From assembly GCA_016109435.1 (NCBI GenBank), contig JAEILR010000011.1:1-64000 (forward strand): DNA of 64,000 nucleotides, given 5' to 3'. The position numbers were made by a program, and so were the translations under genes. The notes under the pieces are model-generated. The model did not search any database, was not told the origin of the DNA, and saw only the letters and a program-made list of their open reading frames with translations. This document shows, one piece after another, positions 49,463-56,072 of this stretch (the stretch's first letter is position 1; the number at the start of each line of letters is the position of its first letter). This stretch comes from Methanomassiliicoccus sp. GTDB lineage: Archaea > Thermoplasmatota > Thermoplasmata > Methanomassiliicoccales > Methanomassiliicoccaceae.

Positions 49463-49992
49463 GGCTCACCATCAGCGGCCCGCCGGGGTCGGGGAAGACC
49501 ACGGTCTGCAAGCTGGTGGCCGAACGGCTGCACCTCGAGGTCATCATCTCCGGCAACATCTTCCGACAGCTGGCCAAGGAGGCCTCGATGTCCCTTTCCG
49601 ACTTCGGAACGGCATGCGAGATGGACCCCGAGGTCGATCGCAAGCTCGACGCGCGCATGGTGGAGATAGCTTCCTCCCGGGACGATGTGCTTCTGGAGGG
49701 CCGCCTCACCGCCCACATGCTCACCCGTCACGGCATCCCCGCTTTCCGGGTGTACATGGACGCCGACCTCGACGTCCGGGCCGCCCGGGTGGCAGAGAGG
49801 GAGGGAGGCATTAAGGCGCGGAGGAAGAGGGAGATCGTAGAGCGAGAGGAATGCGAGCGCCACCGGTACCTTGCCTATTACGGCATCGACGTTCTCGACC
49901 GCAACATCTACGACCTTATCATTGACACTACATATCTGACACCCAAGCAGGTGGCGGACAGGATATGCGAGGCGGTGACGTTACATGAGTGA
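49459..49992 (+). CDS. cmk: Cytidylate kinase
   Basis: 177 aa. P-loop ISGPPGSGKTTVCKLVAERL; then ISGNIFRQLAKEASMSLSDF (nucleotide-site residues) and LLEGRLTAHML; lid-type AEREGGIKARRKREIVERE. Archaeal Cmk phosphorylates CMP/dCMP. In many Euryarchaeota rpl34e and rpl14e flank this gene; here both are absent and the truB/cbf5 gene overlaps its end by 8 bases. ATG 49459 is the correct start although the frame is open from 49261. Confidence 0.94.
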   Translation: MRLTISGPPGSGKTTVCKLVAERLHLEVIISGNIFRQLAKEASMSLSDFGTACEMDPEVDRKLDARMVEIASSRDDVLLEGRLTAHMLTRHGIPAFRVYMDADLDVRAARVAEREGGIKARRKREIVEREECERHRYLAYYGIDVLDRNIYDLIIDTTYLTPKQVADRICEAVTLHE

Positions 49993-50938
49993 CATGCTGG
50001 TCCGGGACAAGAGCCCCCTGGGAGTAGGCGCGGGGAAGAAGCCCTCGGAGAGGAGCATAGAGGAGCTTCTGGAAGCCGGGGTCATCATCATGGACAAGCC
50101 CATGGGACCGACCTCGCACCAGGCCACCGCCTGGGTCAGGGACATTCTGGAGGTGGAGAAGATCGGCCACGGAGGGACCCTTGACCCCAAGGTGTCAGGC
50201 GTCCTGCCGGTGGCGACCGGCCGGGCGGTACGGGCCCTAAACCTGGTCCTCCGCTCCGACAAGGAGTATGTCTGCCTCATGCGGCTGCACCGCGACCGCA
50301 AGGAGGAGGATGTCCGCAGGGTGGTGAGCACCTTCACCGGGCGGATCTATCAGACCCCGCCGGTGCGCTCGGCGGTCAAGCGGCAGATGCGCATCCGGAC
50401 GATCCATTCCCTGAATATCCTGGAGATCCGGGGGCGGGACGTGCTGTTCCGGGTCAAGTGCGACGCCGGGACATACATACGGACGCTGTGCGTGGACATC
50501 GGCGACGCTCTCGGCGTGGGGGCGAGCATGGAAGACCTGCGGCGGACGCGGTCGGGCAACATGACCGAGGACCAGTCCGTCACATTGCAGGACATCAAGG
50601 ACGCCTACGTCGACTGGAAGAACGGGGACGAGAAGTGGCTGCGCTCCATCCTGTCGCCGTTCGAGGTGCTGTTCGATCCCCTTCCCAAAGTGATCATCAA
50701 GGACAGCGCCGTGGACGCGGTCTGCCACGGGGCGGACCTGGCCGCGGTAGGCGTGGTCAGGGTGGACGACTCCATCGCCAAGGACGCCATAGTGGCAATG
50801 TTCACTTCCAAGGGCGAGGCGGTGGCGGTGGGGACGGCCAAGATGCCGGCCGAGGAGATGGTGCGAGCCAAGGAGGGCGTGGCCGTCTCCACTGACCGGG
50901 TGTACATGCCCGCCGGGACCTATCCCAAGATGTGGTGA
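49985..50938 (+). CDS. cbf5: tRNA/rRNA pseudouridine synthase Cbf5 (TruB family)
   Basis: 317 aa. The TruB catalytic domain has IIMDKPMGPTSHQATAWV and KIGHGGTLDPKVSGVLPVAT (catalytic D67), then CDAGTYIRTLCVDIGDAL; the C-terminal PUA domain starts near residue 240 (PKVIIKDSAVDAVCHGADLA). With L7Ae, Nop10 and Gar1 it acts in box H/ACA RNPs, and alone it makes pseudouridine 55 in tRNA. It is the last gene of the long run; 50939-51095 holds the promoter of the next operon. Confidence 0.95.
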   Translation: MSDMLVRDKSPLGVGAGKKPSERSIEELLEAGVIIMDKPMGPTSHQATAWVRDILEVEKIGHGGTLDPKVSGVLPVATGRAVRALNLVLRSDKEYVCLMRLHRDRKEEDVRRVVSTFTGRIYQTPPVRSAVKRQMRIRTIHSLNILEIRGRDVLFRVKCDAGTYIRTLCVDIGDALGVGASMEDLRRTRSGNMTEDQSVTLQDIKDAYVDWKNGDEKWLRSILSPFEVLFDPLPKVIIKDSAVDAVCHGADLAAVGVVRVDDSIAKDAIVAMFTSKGEAVAVGTAKMPAEEMVRAKEGVAVSTDRVYMPAGTYPKMW

Positions 50939-51011
50939 CCGCTGCGGTCGTTCATATCGCGCGTCGTCCCGGGCCGTTCTTCCGGACCACTGTCCCCTTG
51001 CCATTGAGGAT

Positions 51012-51086
51012 ATTGTTAGAAATATACAACAATCCTTAAATACCAATGTTATCTATATCGAACATAAAGTTAGAAAAAGATAACAT
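51012..51086. promoter_or_regulatory. Promoter with two inverted repeats upstream of the membrane protein/HTH operon
   Basis: TTAAATA at 51037-51043 is the likely TATA box. Upstream lies ATTGTT (51012-51017)…AACAAT (51028-51033). Downstream lies ATGTTATCT (51046-51054)…AGATAACAT (51078-51086), a perfect 9-bp inverted repeat across the expected transcription start. GTTAGAAA occurs once in each half (51015-51022 and 51069-51076). These are plausible operators for the HTH protein encoded third in the operon. Confidence 0.5.
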
Positions 51087-51095
51087 GGTGAGCAA

Positions 51096-51356
51096 ATGAA
51101 AAGGAAAGACACGATAGAGCTGACCAGGGTGGCGTTCGTGGGGGCGGCGATAGTCGTGTTCCTCATCGGCCTTCTTCTCGTGATCGAGACCGGATTCGAC
51201 GGCGAGCTCTCCCTCCTCGCCCTTAAGGCAGTGGAAGGACTCGTGCACCTCGACATCACCGGCCAGCTGATGCTGGGGGTCGGGCTTATGGTCATGATCG
51301 CCTCGATGGCGCTCCTCAGCGAGGTTGCGGTCAGCCGCGGGGAGGCGACGCTATGA
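51096..51356 (+). CDS. Small two-helix membrane protein, unknown function
   Basis: 86 aa with two hydrophobic segments, about residues 8-30 ([20 protein letters not shown]) and 54-76 ([20 protein letters not shown]). The loop between them is acidic. I do not recognise the family. It overlaps the next gene by 4 bases and is the first gene of a three-gene operon that ends with an HTH regulator, so it may be part of a membrane system under that regulator. Confidence 0.7.
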   Translation: MKRKDTIELTRVAFVGAAIVVFLIGLLLVIETGFDGELSLLALKAVEGLVHLDITGQLMLGVGLMVMIASMALLSEVAVSRGEATL

Positions 51357-51751
51357 GCGTCAGCATGATCAAGGCCCGTACGATCAGCATGGTGCTAGGC
51401 GGGGGGCTTCTGGTCGCCTGCGGTATCCTCATGGTCCTGGAGGACACCATCGACGGCATCCTGTGGCTGGAGGTGCTGCTGGGCCTCGGCCTGTTCGGCG
51501 GGGGTCTGTTCGAGTATCTCGGATTGCGGCAACCGCTCAAGGACGAGAGGGTGGCCCGCATCGGGACCCGGGCGGCGACCTATTCCTGGTATTCCATCCT
51601 GGTGATGGTCGGATTCCTGGGAATGGTGTACGGCATGGGGGGCGGTCACAAGATTTCCATGTCCCAGGCCACCGGGGTCGTCCTCATAACCATGGTGGTG
51701 TCGATCATGCTGTTCAACTGGTACCTTGGCCGCAAGGGAGACGTCGAATGA
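51353..51751 (+). CDS. DUF2178-like membrane protein
   Basis: 132 aa with four hydrophobic segments (about 10-28, 35-54, 75-95, 105-122). The central stretch [20 protein letters not shown] matches the pattern DER..RI..rAatySW typical of DUF2178, an archaeal and bacterial membrane family usually encoded with a small XRE-type regulator. Function unknown. It overlaps both neighbours by 4 bases. Confidence 0.78.
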   Translation: MSVSMIKARTISMVLGGGLLVACGILMVLEDTIDGILWLEVLLGLGLFGGGLFEYLGLRQPLKDERVARIGTRAATYSWYSILVMVGFLGMVYGMGGGHKISMSQATGVVLITMVVSIMLFNWYLGRKGDVE

Positions 51752-51966
51752 AGACCACCATCAAGGAGAACCGGGCCCGCGTGGGTATGACCCAGGAGCA
51801 GTTGGCCGACAAGGTGGGGGTGCGGCGGGAGACCATCGTGTTCCTGGAGAAGGGAAAGTACAACCCCTCCCTCCGCCTCGCGCACGACGTGGCCAAGGCC
51901 CTGGGGGTCAGGATCGACGACCTGTTCTCCTTCGATGACGAGGCCGGACCGTCCGGTCGCGAGTGA
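51748..51966 (+). CDS. XRE-family HTH transcriptional regulator, YozG-like
   Basis: 72 aa, a bare [59 protein letters not shown]. The sequence is of the small regulator type often paired with DUF2178 membrane proteins. It probably controls its own operon through the inverted repeats at 51012-51086; this link is inferred from position. Confidence 0.88.
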   Translation: MKTTIKENRARVGMTQEQLADKVGVRRETIVFLEKGKYNPSLRLAHDVAKALGVRIDDLFSFDDEAGPSGRE

Positions 51967-52003
51967 GGGTGAGCTTCATCTAGACCGTCGATATATCGAG
52001 GGC

Positions 52004-52495
52004 ATGGCCAAGAGGGCTGAGGGACTAAGCATCGTCCGGGTCGACCGGAGCAACGCGGACCAGTACGTGGCGCTGATCAGGGCGCTGGCCGAGTTCGAGG
52101 CTCTCGACCCCCCGGATGCGGAGGGCCACGCCCGCCTGGTCCGGGACGTCACATCCGACCCGCCGATGTTCCACGCCTACCTGGCAATGCTGGACGGGGC
52201 TCCCACGGGCTACCTGGCATTCTACTTCACCTACTCCACCTTCCTGGCCCGGCCCTCTCTGTTCCTGGAGGACATCTTCATCCTTGAGGAGCACCGCAAG
52301 AAGGGCATCGGCAGGGAGCTGTTCCGGTTCTGCGTCCGGGAGGCGGAACGCCGAGGGTGCGGCCGAATGGAGTGGACCGCCCTGGACTGGAACACCCCGG
52401 CGCACGAGTTCTACGAGGGCATGGGGGCGAAGAAACTGGACTGGCTCCTCTTCCGCCTCAACGCCGCGGACTTCGGCGCCGCCCTGGACCGGTGA
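52004..52495 (+). CDS. GNAT acetyltransferase, SSAT/thialysine-acetyltransferase-like
   Basis: 163 aa. ALIRALAEFEALDPPDAEGH at the front, FYFTYSTFLARPSLFLEDIF (the substrate-binding strand of the spermidine/spermine acetyltransferase group), EEHRKKGIGRELFRF (acetyl-CoA loop RxxGIG) and WTALDWNTPAHEFYEGMGAK are all present. It likely acetylates a polyamine or amino-acid side chain. ATG 52004 is used; the frame is open from 51935 inside the regulator gene. Confidence 0.87.
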   Translation: MAKRAEGLSIVRVDRSNADQYVALIRALAEFEALDPPDAEGHARLVRDVTSDPPMFHAYLAMLDGAPTGYLAFYFTYSTFLARPSLFLEDIFILEEHRKKGIGRELFRFCVREAERRGCGRMEWTALDWNTPAHEFYEGMGAKKLDWLLFRLNAADFGAALDR

Positions 52496-52525
52496 GACCG
52501 GGGCCGGTCTTGAGGACCGAGGACA

Positions 52526-52765
52526 TCAGGACCGATCGTACTTCGATTCCTCGACGCGACGGCGGAGCATTTCCTCCTCGTCGACGACAACCTCCTCCTT
52601 CGCCATGGCCTCGGCGTGCACGTCGGGGCCGTCACCCCAGATATAGAGAGGAGTGAGCTTTCCGCATACGTTGCAGCGCCGTATCCTGACCACGAACAGA
52701 TTTAAGCCGAAGAGACCGGGAACGAACAGCTCACCGCACCTCCTGCATCTCCTTATGCCGACCAT
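52526..52765 (-). CDS. Small zinc-ribbon protein
   Basis: 79 aa. MVGIRRCRRCGELFVPG then RIRRCNVCGKLTPLYIWGDG gives two CxxC pairs for one zinc ribbon; the last 30 residues are acidic and helical (AEAMAKEEVVVDEEEML). The minus-strand TATA TTATATC (52787-52793) is about 25 bases from ATG 52765, so the mRNA is probably leaderless; ATG 52771 is an alternative. I do not recognise the family. Confidence 0.7.
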   Translation of the reverse strand: MVGIRRCRRCGELFVPGLFGLNLFVVRIRRCNVCGKLTPLYIWGDGPDVHAEAMAKEEVVVDEEEMLRRRVEESKYDRS

Positions 52766-52851
52766 AGGCATGGATGCGCGATTTGAGATATAACCCTGAC
52801 CCGGCCGGCGGCGGCCGGACACTGGACGAAGCTTCCCACGAGTTTCCGAGG

Positions 52852-53829
52852 TCAGAACTCCAGCAGCGACCTCTGGCCGCGAATGAGCGGCCGGGCCTCG
52901 ATCCCCAGCCGGGCTTTGATCTCGTAGGCCAGGGAGTCGGAGAAGCCGTGATGAGTGATGACCATCTCCGGATCGCAGGCCTTGACGAAGGCGATGAGGT
53001 CATTGAAGTCAGCGTGGTCGGAGAACGGGAAGGCCTCGTGGACCCCCGCCTTCACCTTGTAGCCGCTGTCGATGGCCCACCCGGACACCGCCAGCCGCTT
53101 GACGTCCCTGCGGCGCAGCGCCTCGGCCTGCTTGGTCCGGTTCAGCCAGGGGGAACAGATGACGACGAACGGGCCGTCGGGGTCGTCCCCGTCCCACAAT
53201 TGGCATTCCAAAGGGTCCTCCTCGCTGCGCACCAGGGCGGTAGCGTTGAACACCGACTGGTCGGCGAAGGGGGAGAACTCGCGAAGCACACGAAGCATGT
53301 CCTGGGACTTGCCGAACGGATACGCGTACAGCGATACCGGACGCCCCTGAGAGAAGTTGTCCTCCACCTCGTCCCGGACAAGCGAGGCGATGAGGTCGCT
53401 GGGCGGGAACACGTACCTCGGCTTACCGTAGGTGGACTCGATGATGAGCACGTCGGTCTTCACCGGCCTGGCCCCCTGGTTCCCGCAGCGGTCCCGGGTG
53501 CACAGGTCCCCGGTGTACAGCACCCTGCGACCGTTGACCTCCACTTGGAACATCCGGGAACCGGACATGTGCCCGGCGTCGAAGGTCTCGATGTCCGGGC
53601 GGTGGGCCTGGGTCAGCTGCTTCTTGCTGCGACCGTTGAGGCAGCGCAGCGTGGTGTCGGAACAGACCACGCTAGTTCCTACCACCCTCTTGGGCAGGTG
53701 GTCCGAGTGAGCGTGGGAAATGCAGAAAGTTCCGGTCGGCTCGATGACATCGGCATCGAAGCGGAACTCCTCCTTGCCGAGGACCTCCACCCCGTTCCCC
53801 AGCCTGATCGTGAACGCTCTCCCCGGCAT
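52852..53829 (-). CDS. Metallo-beta-lactamase fold exonuclease-like protein
   Basis: 325 aa. CISHAHSDHLPKRV (HxHxDH zinc motif, about residue 35), DAGHMSGSRMFQVE (second His block), RVLYTGDLCTRDR (metal Asp) and a C-terminal half with a beta-CASP-like layout ending in AFPFSDHADFNDL and VITHHGFSDSLAYEI. It belongs with archaeal RNA/DNA nucleases of the mRNA 3'-end processing/SNM1-like group; exact activity unknown. The frame is open to 54144, but TTTAACTAC (53852-53860, minus strand) puts the start at ATG 53829, leaderless. Confidence 0.85.
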   Translation of the reverse strand: MPGRAFTIRLGNGVEVLGKEEFRFDADVIEPTGTFCISHAHSDHLPKRVVGTSVVCSDTTLRCLNGRSKKQLTQAHRPDIETFDAGHMSGSRMFQVEVNGRRVLYTGDLCTRDRCGNQGARPVKTDVLIIESTYGKPRYVFPPSDLIASLVRDEVEDNFSQGRPVSLYAYPFGKSQDMLRVLREFSPFADQSVFNATALVRSEEDPLECQLWDGDDPDGPFVVICSPWLNRTKQAEALRRRDVKRLAVSGWAIDSGYKVKAGVHEAFPFSDHADFNDLIAFVKACDPEMVITHHGFSDSLAYEIKARLGIEARPLIRGQRSLLEF

Positions 53830-53946
53830 CCCCGTTTCGATACTGGATAGAGTAGTTAAAGGTATCTGCCGAGGCGCCTGTAGACGCGAAAGGTCCATGC
53901 CGAGGAGCGGCCTTATACTCATACAGCGTTCCATTGGAAGGAGCCG

Positions 53947-54540
53947 ATGAAGGTCAAATACACGATCATGGTCATCGCAGCCGCCGTCGTCCTGGTGGCC
54001 GCGGCCATACTGGTAGTGACCATGCCCGCCCCCGATGACCGCACCGTATCGGAGAGACTGATCCTGACGGCGTCCGACCTGACAGGGATGAACGCCACGC
54101 AACACTCGGAGCCGTTCCCGAGCCCTTATCACCCGGCCCTCCACCTAGGCGGTTCCGAGGCCGCCGAGTCCGGTTTCTCGCTGACGGTCGACGGCTGGTT
54201 TCTGGACGTAGCCTGTGTTCTTGTTGTATACAACTCATCGTCCCTGGCGAGCCAGGCAGTCTTGGATATGGGTCTAGACGAAAACTACTCCGAGATGAAT
54301 GTGGGCGACAAGTGCTTGGCGGGAGGATACTATAATGAAACCTATGGCACCCCGTACGTGATCCGCTCGAACATCAGTGCGGTCCTGCTGGAGAACGACA
54401 CCATCACCTACTTCATCTTCAGGACATACCCGGTGAACGGGTCAGGAGAGGTCTTGTCGGCAGACCCAGGGACCTTCTCGCTGCAGAACATAGAGGGGAT
54501 CCTGAAGGCCCAGTCGGACAAAGTGAAGCTCGGCGCATGA
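53947..54540 (+). CDS. Secreted or membrane-anchored hypothetical protein
   Basis: 197 aa. A basic N terminus and one hydrophobic segment (residues 5-27, YTIMVIAAAVVLVAAAILVV) act as signal anchor; the remainder is extracellular in character, with several N-x-S/T sequons (NATQ, NSSS, NYSE, NETY, NISA, NDTI, NGSG). The C terminus ends FSLQNIEGILKAQSDKVKLG. No family is recognised. It overlaps nothing downstream of note; the small zinc protein gene converges on it. Confidence 0.6.
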   Translation: MKVKYTIMVIAAAVVLVAAAILVVTMPAPDDRTVSERLILTASDLTGMNATQHSEPFPSPYHPALHLGGSEAAESGFSLTVDGWFLDVACVLVVYNSSSLASQAVLDMGLDENYSEMNVGDKCLAGGYYNETYGTPYVIRSNISAVLLENDTITYFIFRTYPVNGSGEVLSADPGTFSLQNIEGILKAQSDKVKLGA

Positions 54541-54689
54541 TCCGCATGTGCGGGGATGAAAAACGGGGACGCTGCCAGGCAGATAGAAGATATTATCGTC
54601 CGGAGGCAAGAGGCCGTACCTCCGGCGCTCCGGTCACCTGGCCCGGAACGGCGGTCCCTGCAAGCGGGGAGCTTCGATCCCGTGGACGC

Positions 54690-54869
54690 CTATCCCTGCA
54701 GCCTCATCGGACTGCCGCAGCAGTCGAAGGAGCACTCCTGGACGCATCCGCATGACTGGGATGACTGTTCCGTCCCGCACTCGGTGCACTCCTTGACGAC
54801 CTTCAGTTCCAGACCGCACTCGCCGCAGACGTATACCTGATCCATCTTCATGTCGCTACAACCGGGCAT
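54690..54869 (-). CDS. Cys-rich small zinc-binding protein (59 aa)
   Basis: A short frame from ATG 54869 to TAG at 54690. The protein, MPGCSDMKMDQVYVCGECG to SPMRLQG, has 12 Cys including pairs CGEC and CTEC and clusters CGC and CC near the C terminus, suggesting one or two metal sites (zinc ribbon or rubredoxin-like). GGAGGT lies 6 bases before the ATG, and the minus-strand TATA CTTTAATTAC (54903-54912) is about 35 bases upstream, so expression is well supported. Function unknown. Confidence 0.7.
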   Translation of the reverse strand: MPGCSDMKMDQVYVCGECGLELKVVKECTECGTEQSSQSCGCVQECSFDCCGSPMRLQG

Positions 54870-55022
54870 TTCAGTACCTCCGTGTGACTACGTCAGCGGG
54901 GTGTAATTAAAGATGAGGGTAGCCAGGCGGTTGGTCGGGGGGCCGTTCGGCGGCCGGCCCGCCCGCCCGTCGCCGGCCTAGCCACTTTCGGGACGTTTTT
55001 GCCGCCCCATCCCACCGGAAGC

Positions 55023-55067
55023 GGAGGGCCGTTTTCGGCCACCTCCCCCCTGGTGCGGATTAATATT
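55023..55067 (+). promoter_or_regulatory. Hairpin and TATA box upstream of the polymerase cassette
   Basis: GGAGG/GCCG-TTTT-CGGC/CCTCC (55023-55046) forms a stem with a two-base bulge. ATTAATATT (55059-55067) is a good TATA box about 30 bases before ATG 55097. The rest of 54913-55022 is very GC-rich and holds no gene that I can see. Confidence 0.5.
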
Positions 55068-55096
55068 CAGGAACCGGAAGGGAAGTGCGGGAGAGA

Positions 55097-55831
55097 ATGG
55101 ACCTATCGACCAGGGAAGCGGGCGCGCTGAGCGTCGGGCCGCACAGAGAGGGGATGGGCCACCAAGAGGCGGTCCGCACCTCGATACCCACCCTGGACGC
55201 CTTCTTCGGAGGGCTGCGGCCGGGGACCCTCACTCTCATCGACTCCTCCGACCGCATGCTCTTCGACCTCACCCACATCCTGTGCGTGAACGGCGTCAGC
55301 ACTCTGGGCCGGGACGTGGTGTGGGTGGACGGAGGGAACTCAGTGAACCCCTACGAGCTGGGCCGCATCTGCCGGCGCTTCGGTCTGGACCGTTCGGAGA
55401 TACTCGACAGCATCAACGTGGCCAGGGCGTTCACCGCCTACCAGCTGGTGTCCCTCATCGACGAGCGGCTGGAGGACGAGGTCCGACGCACCGGCGCGGG
55501 CATGGTCATCGTCTCCTGCCTCCCGGACATGTTCCAGGACCAGGAGATGCGGTGGTCCGAATCGTACCGGCTGATCCAGCGGTGCGTGGAGAGGCTGCGG
55601 GACATCACTCGGGAGAGCGGGACGGCCACCCTCATCACCAACTACGGCCTGATGAAGCTCCTGCAGCGGAAGAGGCTGAAGGACCTGATCTACGGCACGG
55701 TCGACGACATCGTGCGCATCGAGAACGCCTCCCGTTGCGTGCGCATCTCCCTGCCCAACCGCCAGGAATCGATGCTGTACCACGCCGTGCCGCACAACCA
55801 AACCACTCTCGAGGAGTTCACGGAGCGATGA
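55097..55831 (+). CDS. RadA/RadB-like RecA-superfamily protein lacking Walker motifs
   Basis: 244 aa. The overall RadA/RadB scheme is kept: SIPTLDAFFGGLRPGTLTLI at the front, then VVWVDGGNSVNPYELGRICR (where RadA has the IDTE…FRPERI strand-helix), SINVARAFTAYQLVSLIDER (RadA: NIARAF), and a late VDDIVRIENASRCVRISLPN. But the Walker A GxxxxGKT is replaced by IDSSDRMLFD (residues 48-57), and the Walker B IVDSL is IVSCL (138-142), so ATP hydrolysis is not expected. The next gene starts 1 base after the stop. A structural or regulatory partner of the polymerase is the likely role. Confidence 0.8.
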   Translation: MDLSTREAGALSVGPHREGMGHQEAVRTSIPTLDAFFGGLRPGTLTLIDSSDRMLFDLTHILCVNGVSTLGRDVVWVDGGNSVNPYELGRICRRFGLDRSEILDSINVARAFTAYQLVSLIDERLEDEVRRTGAGMVIVSCLPDMFQDQEMRWSESYRLIQRCVERLRDITRESGTATLITNYGLMKLLQRKRLKDLIYGTVDDIVRIENASRCVRISLPNRQESMLYHAVPHNQTTLEEFTER

Positions 55832-55832
55832 C

Positions 55833-56072
55833 ATGGGACGAACGGTGCCGACCTACCGCATGACGCTGGAATCGATCATACAGAGCTGGAGCGACTTCCG
55901 CCGGGCGCTGCCCCGGGAGGACCGGGAGGTCTTCGACCAGATGGTCAACCGGGCGAGGATGCATTCCTCCGCCTCCACCTACGCGGCCTTCTCCGACCCG
56001 GTGGAGGGCGCGCTGCTCTCCATCCTCCTGGAGCAGGAGAAGGAGATACGCCGGCTGAGGGAGAAGAGATGA
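55833..56072 (+). CDS. Small helical protein in the polymerase cassette
   Basis: 79 aa, predicted all-helical, with TLESIIQSWSDFRRALPRED, VFDQMVNRARMHSSASTYAA and the charged C-terminal helix LLEQEKEIRRLREKR. ATG 55833 follows the RadA-like stop by 1 base, and its own stop overlaps the polymerase ATG (ATGA). It looks like an adaptor or bridging subunit; no family is recognised. ATG 55860 is a possible shorter start. Confidence 0.75.
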   Translation: MGRTVPTYRMTLESIIQSWSDFRRALPREDREVFDQMVNRARMHSSASTYAAFSDPVEGALLSILLEQEKEIRRLREKR

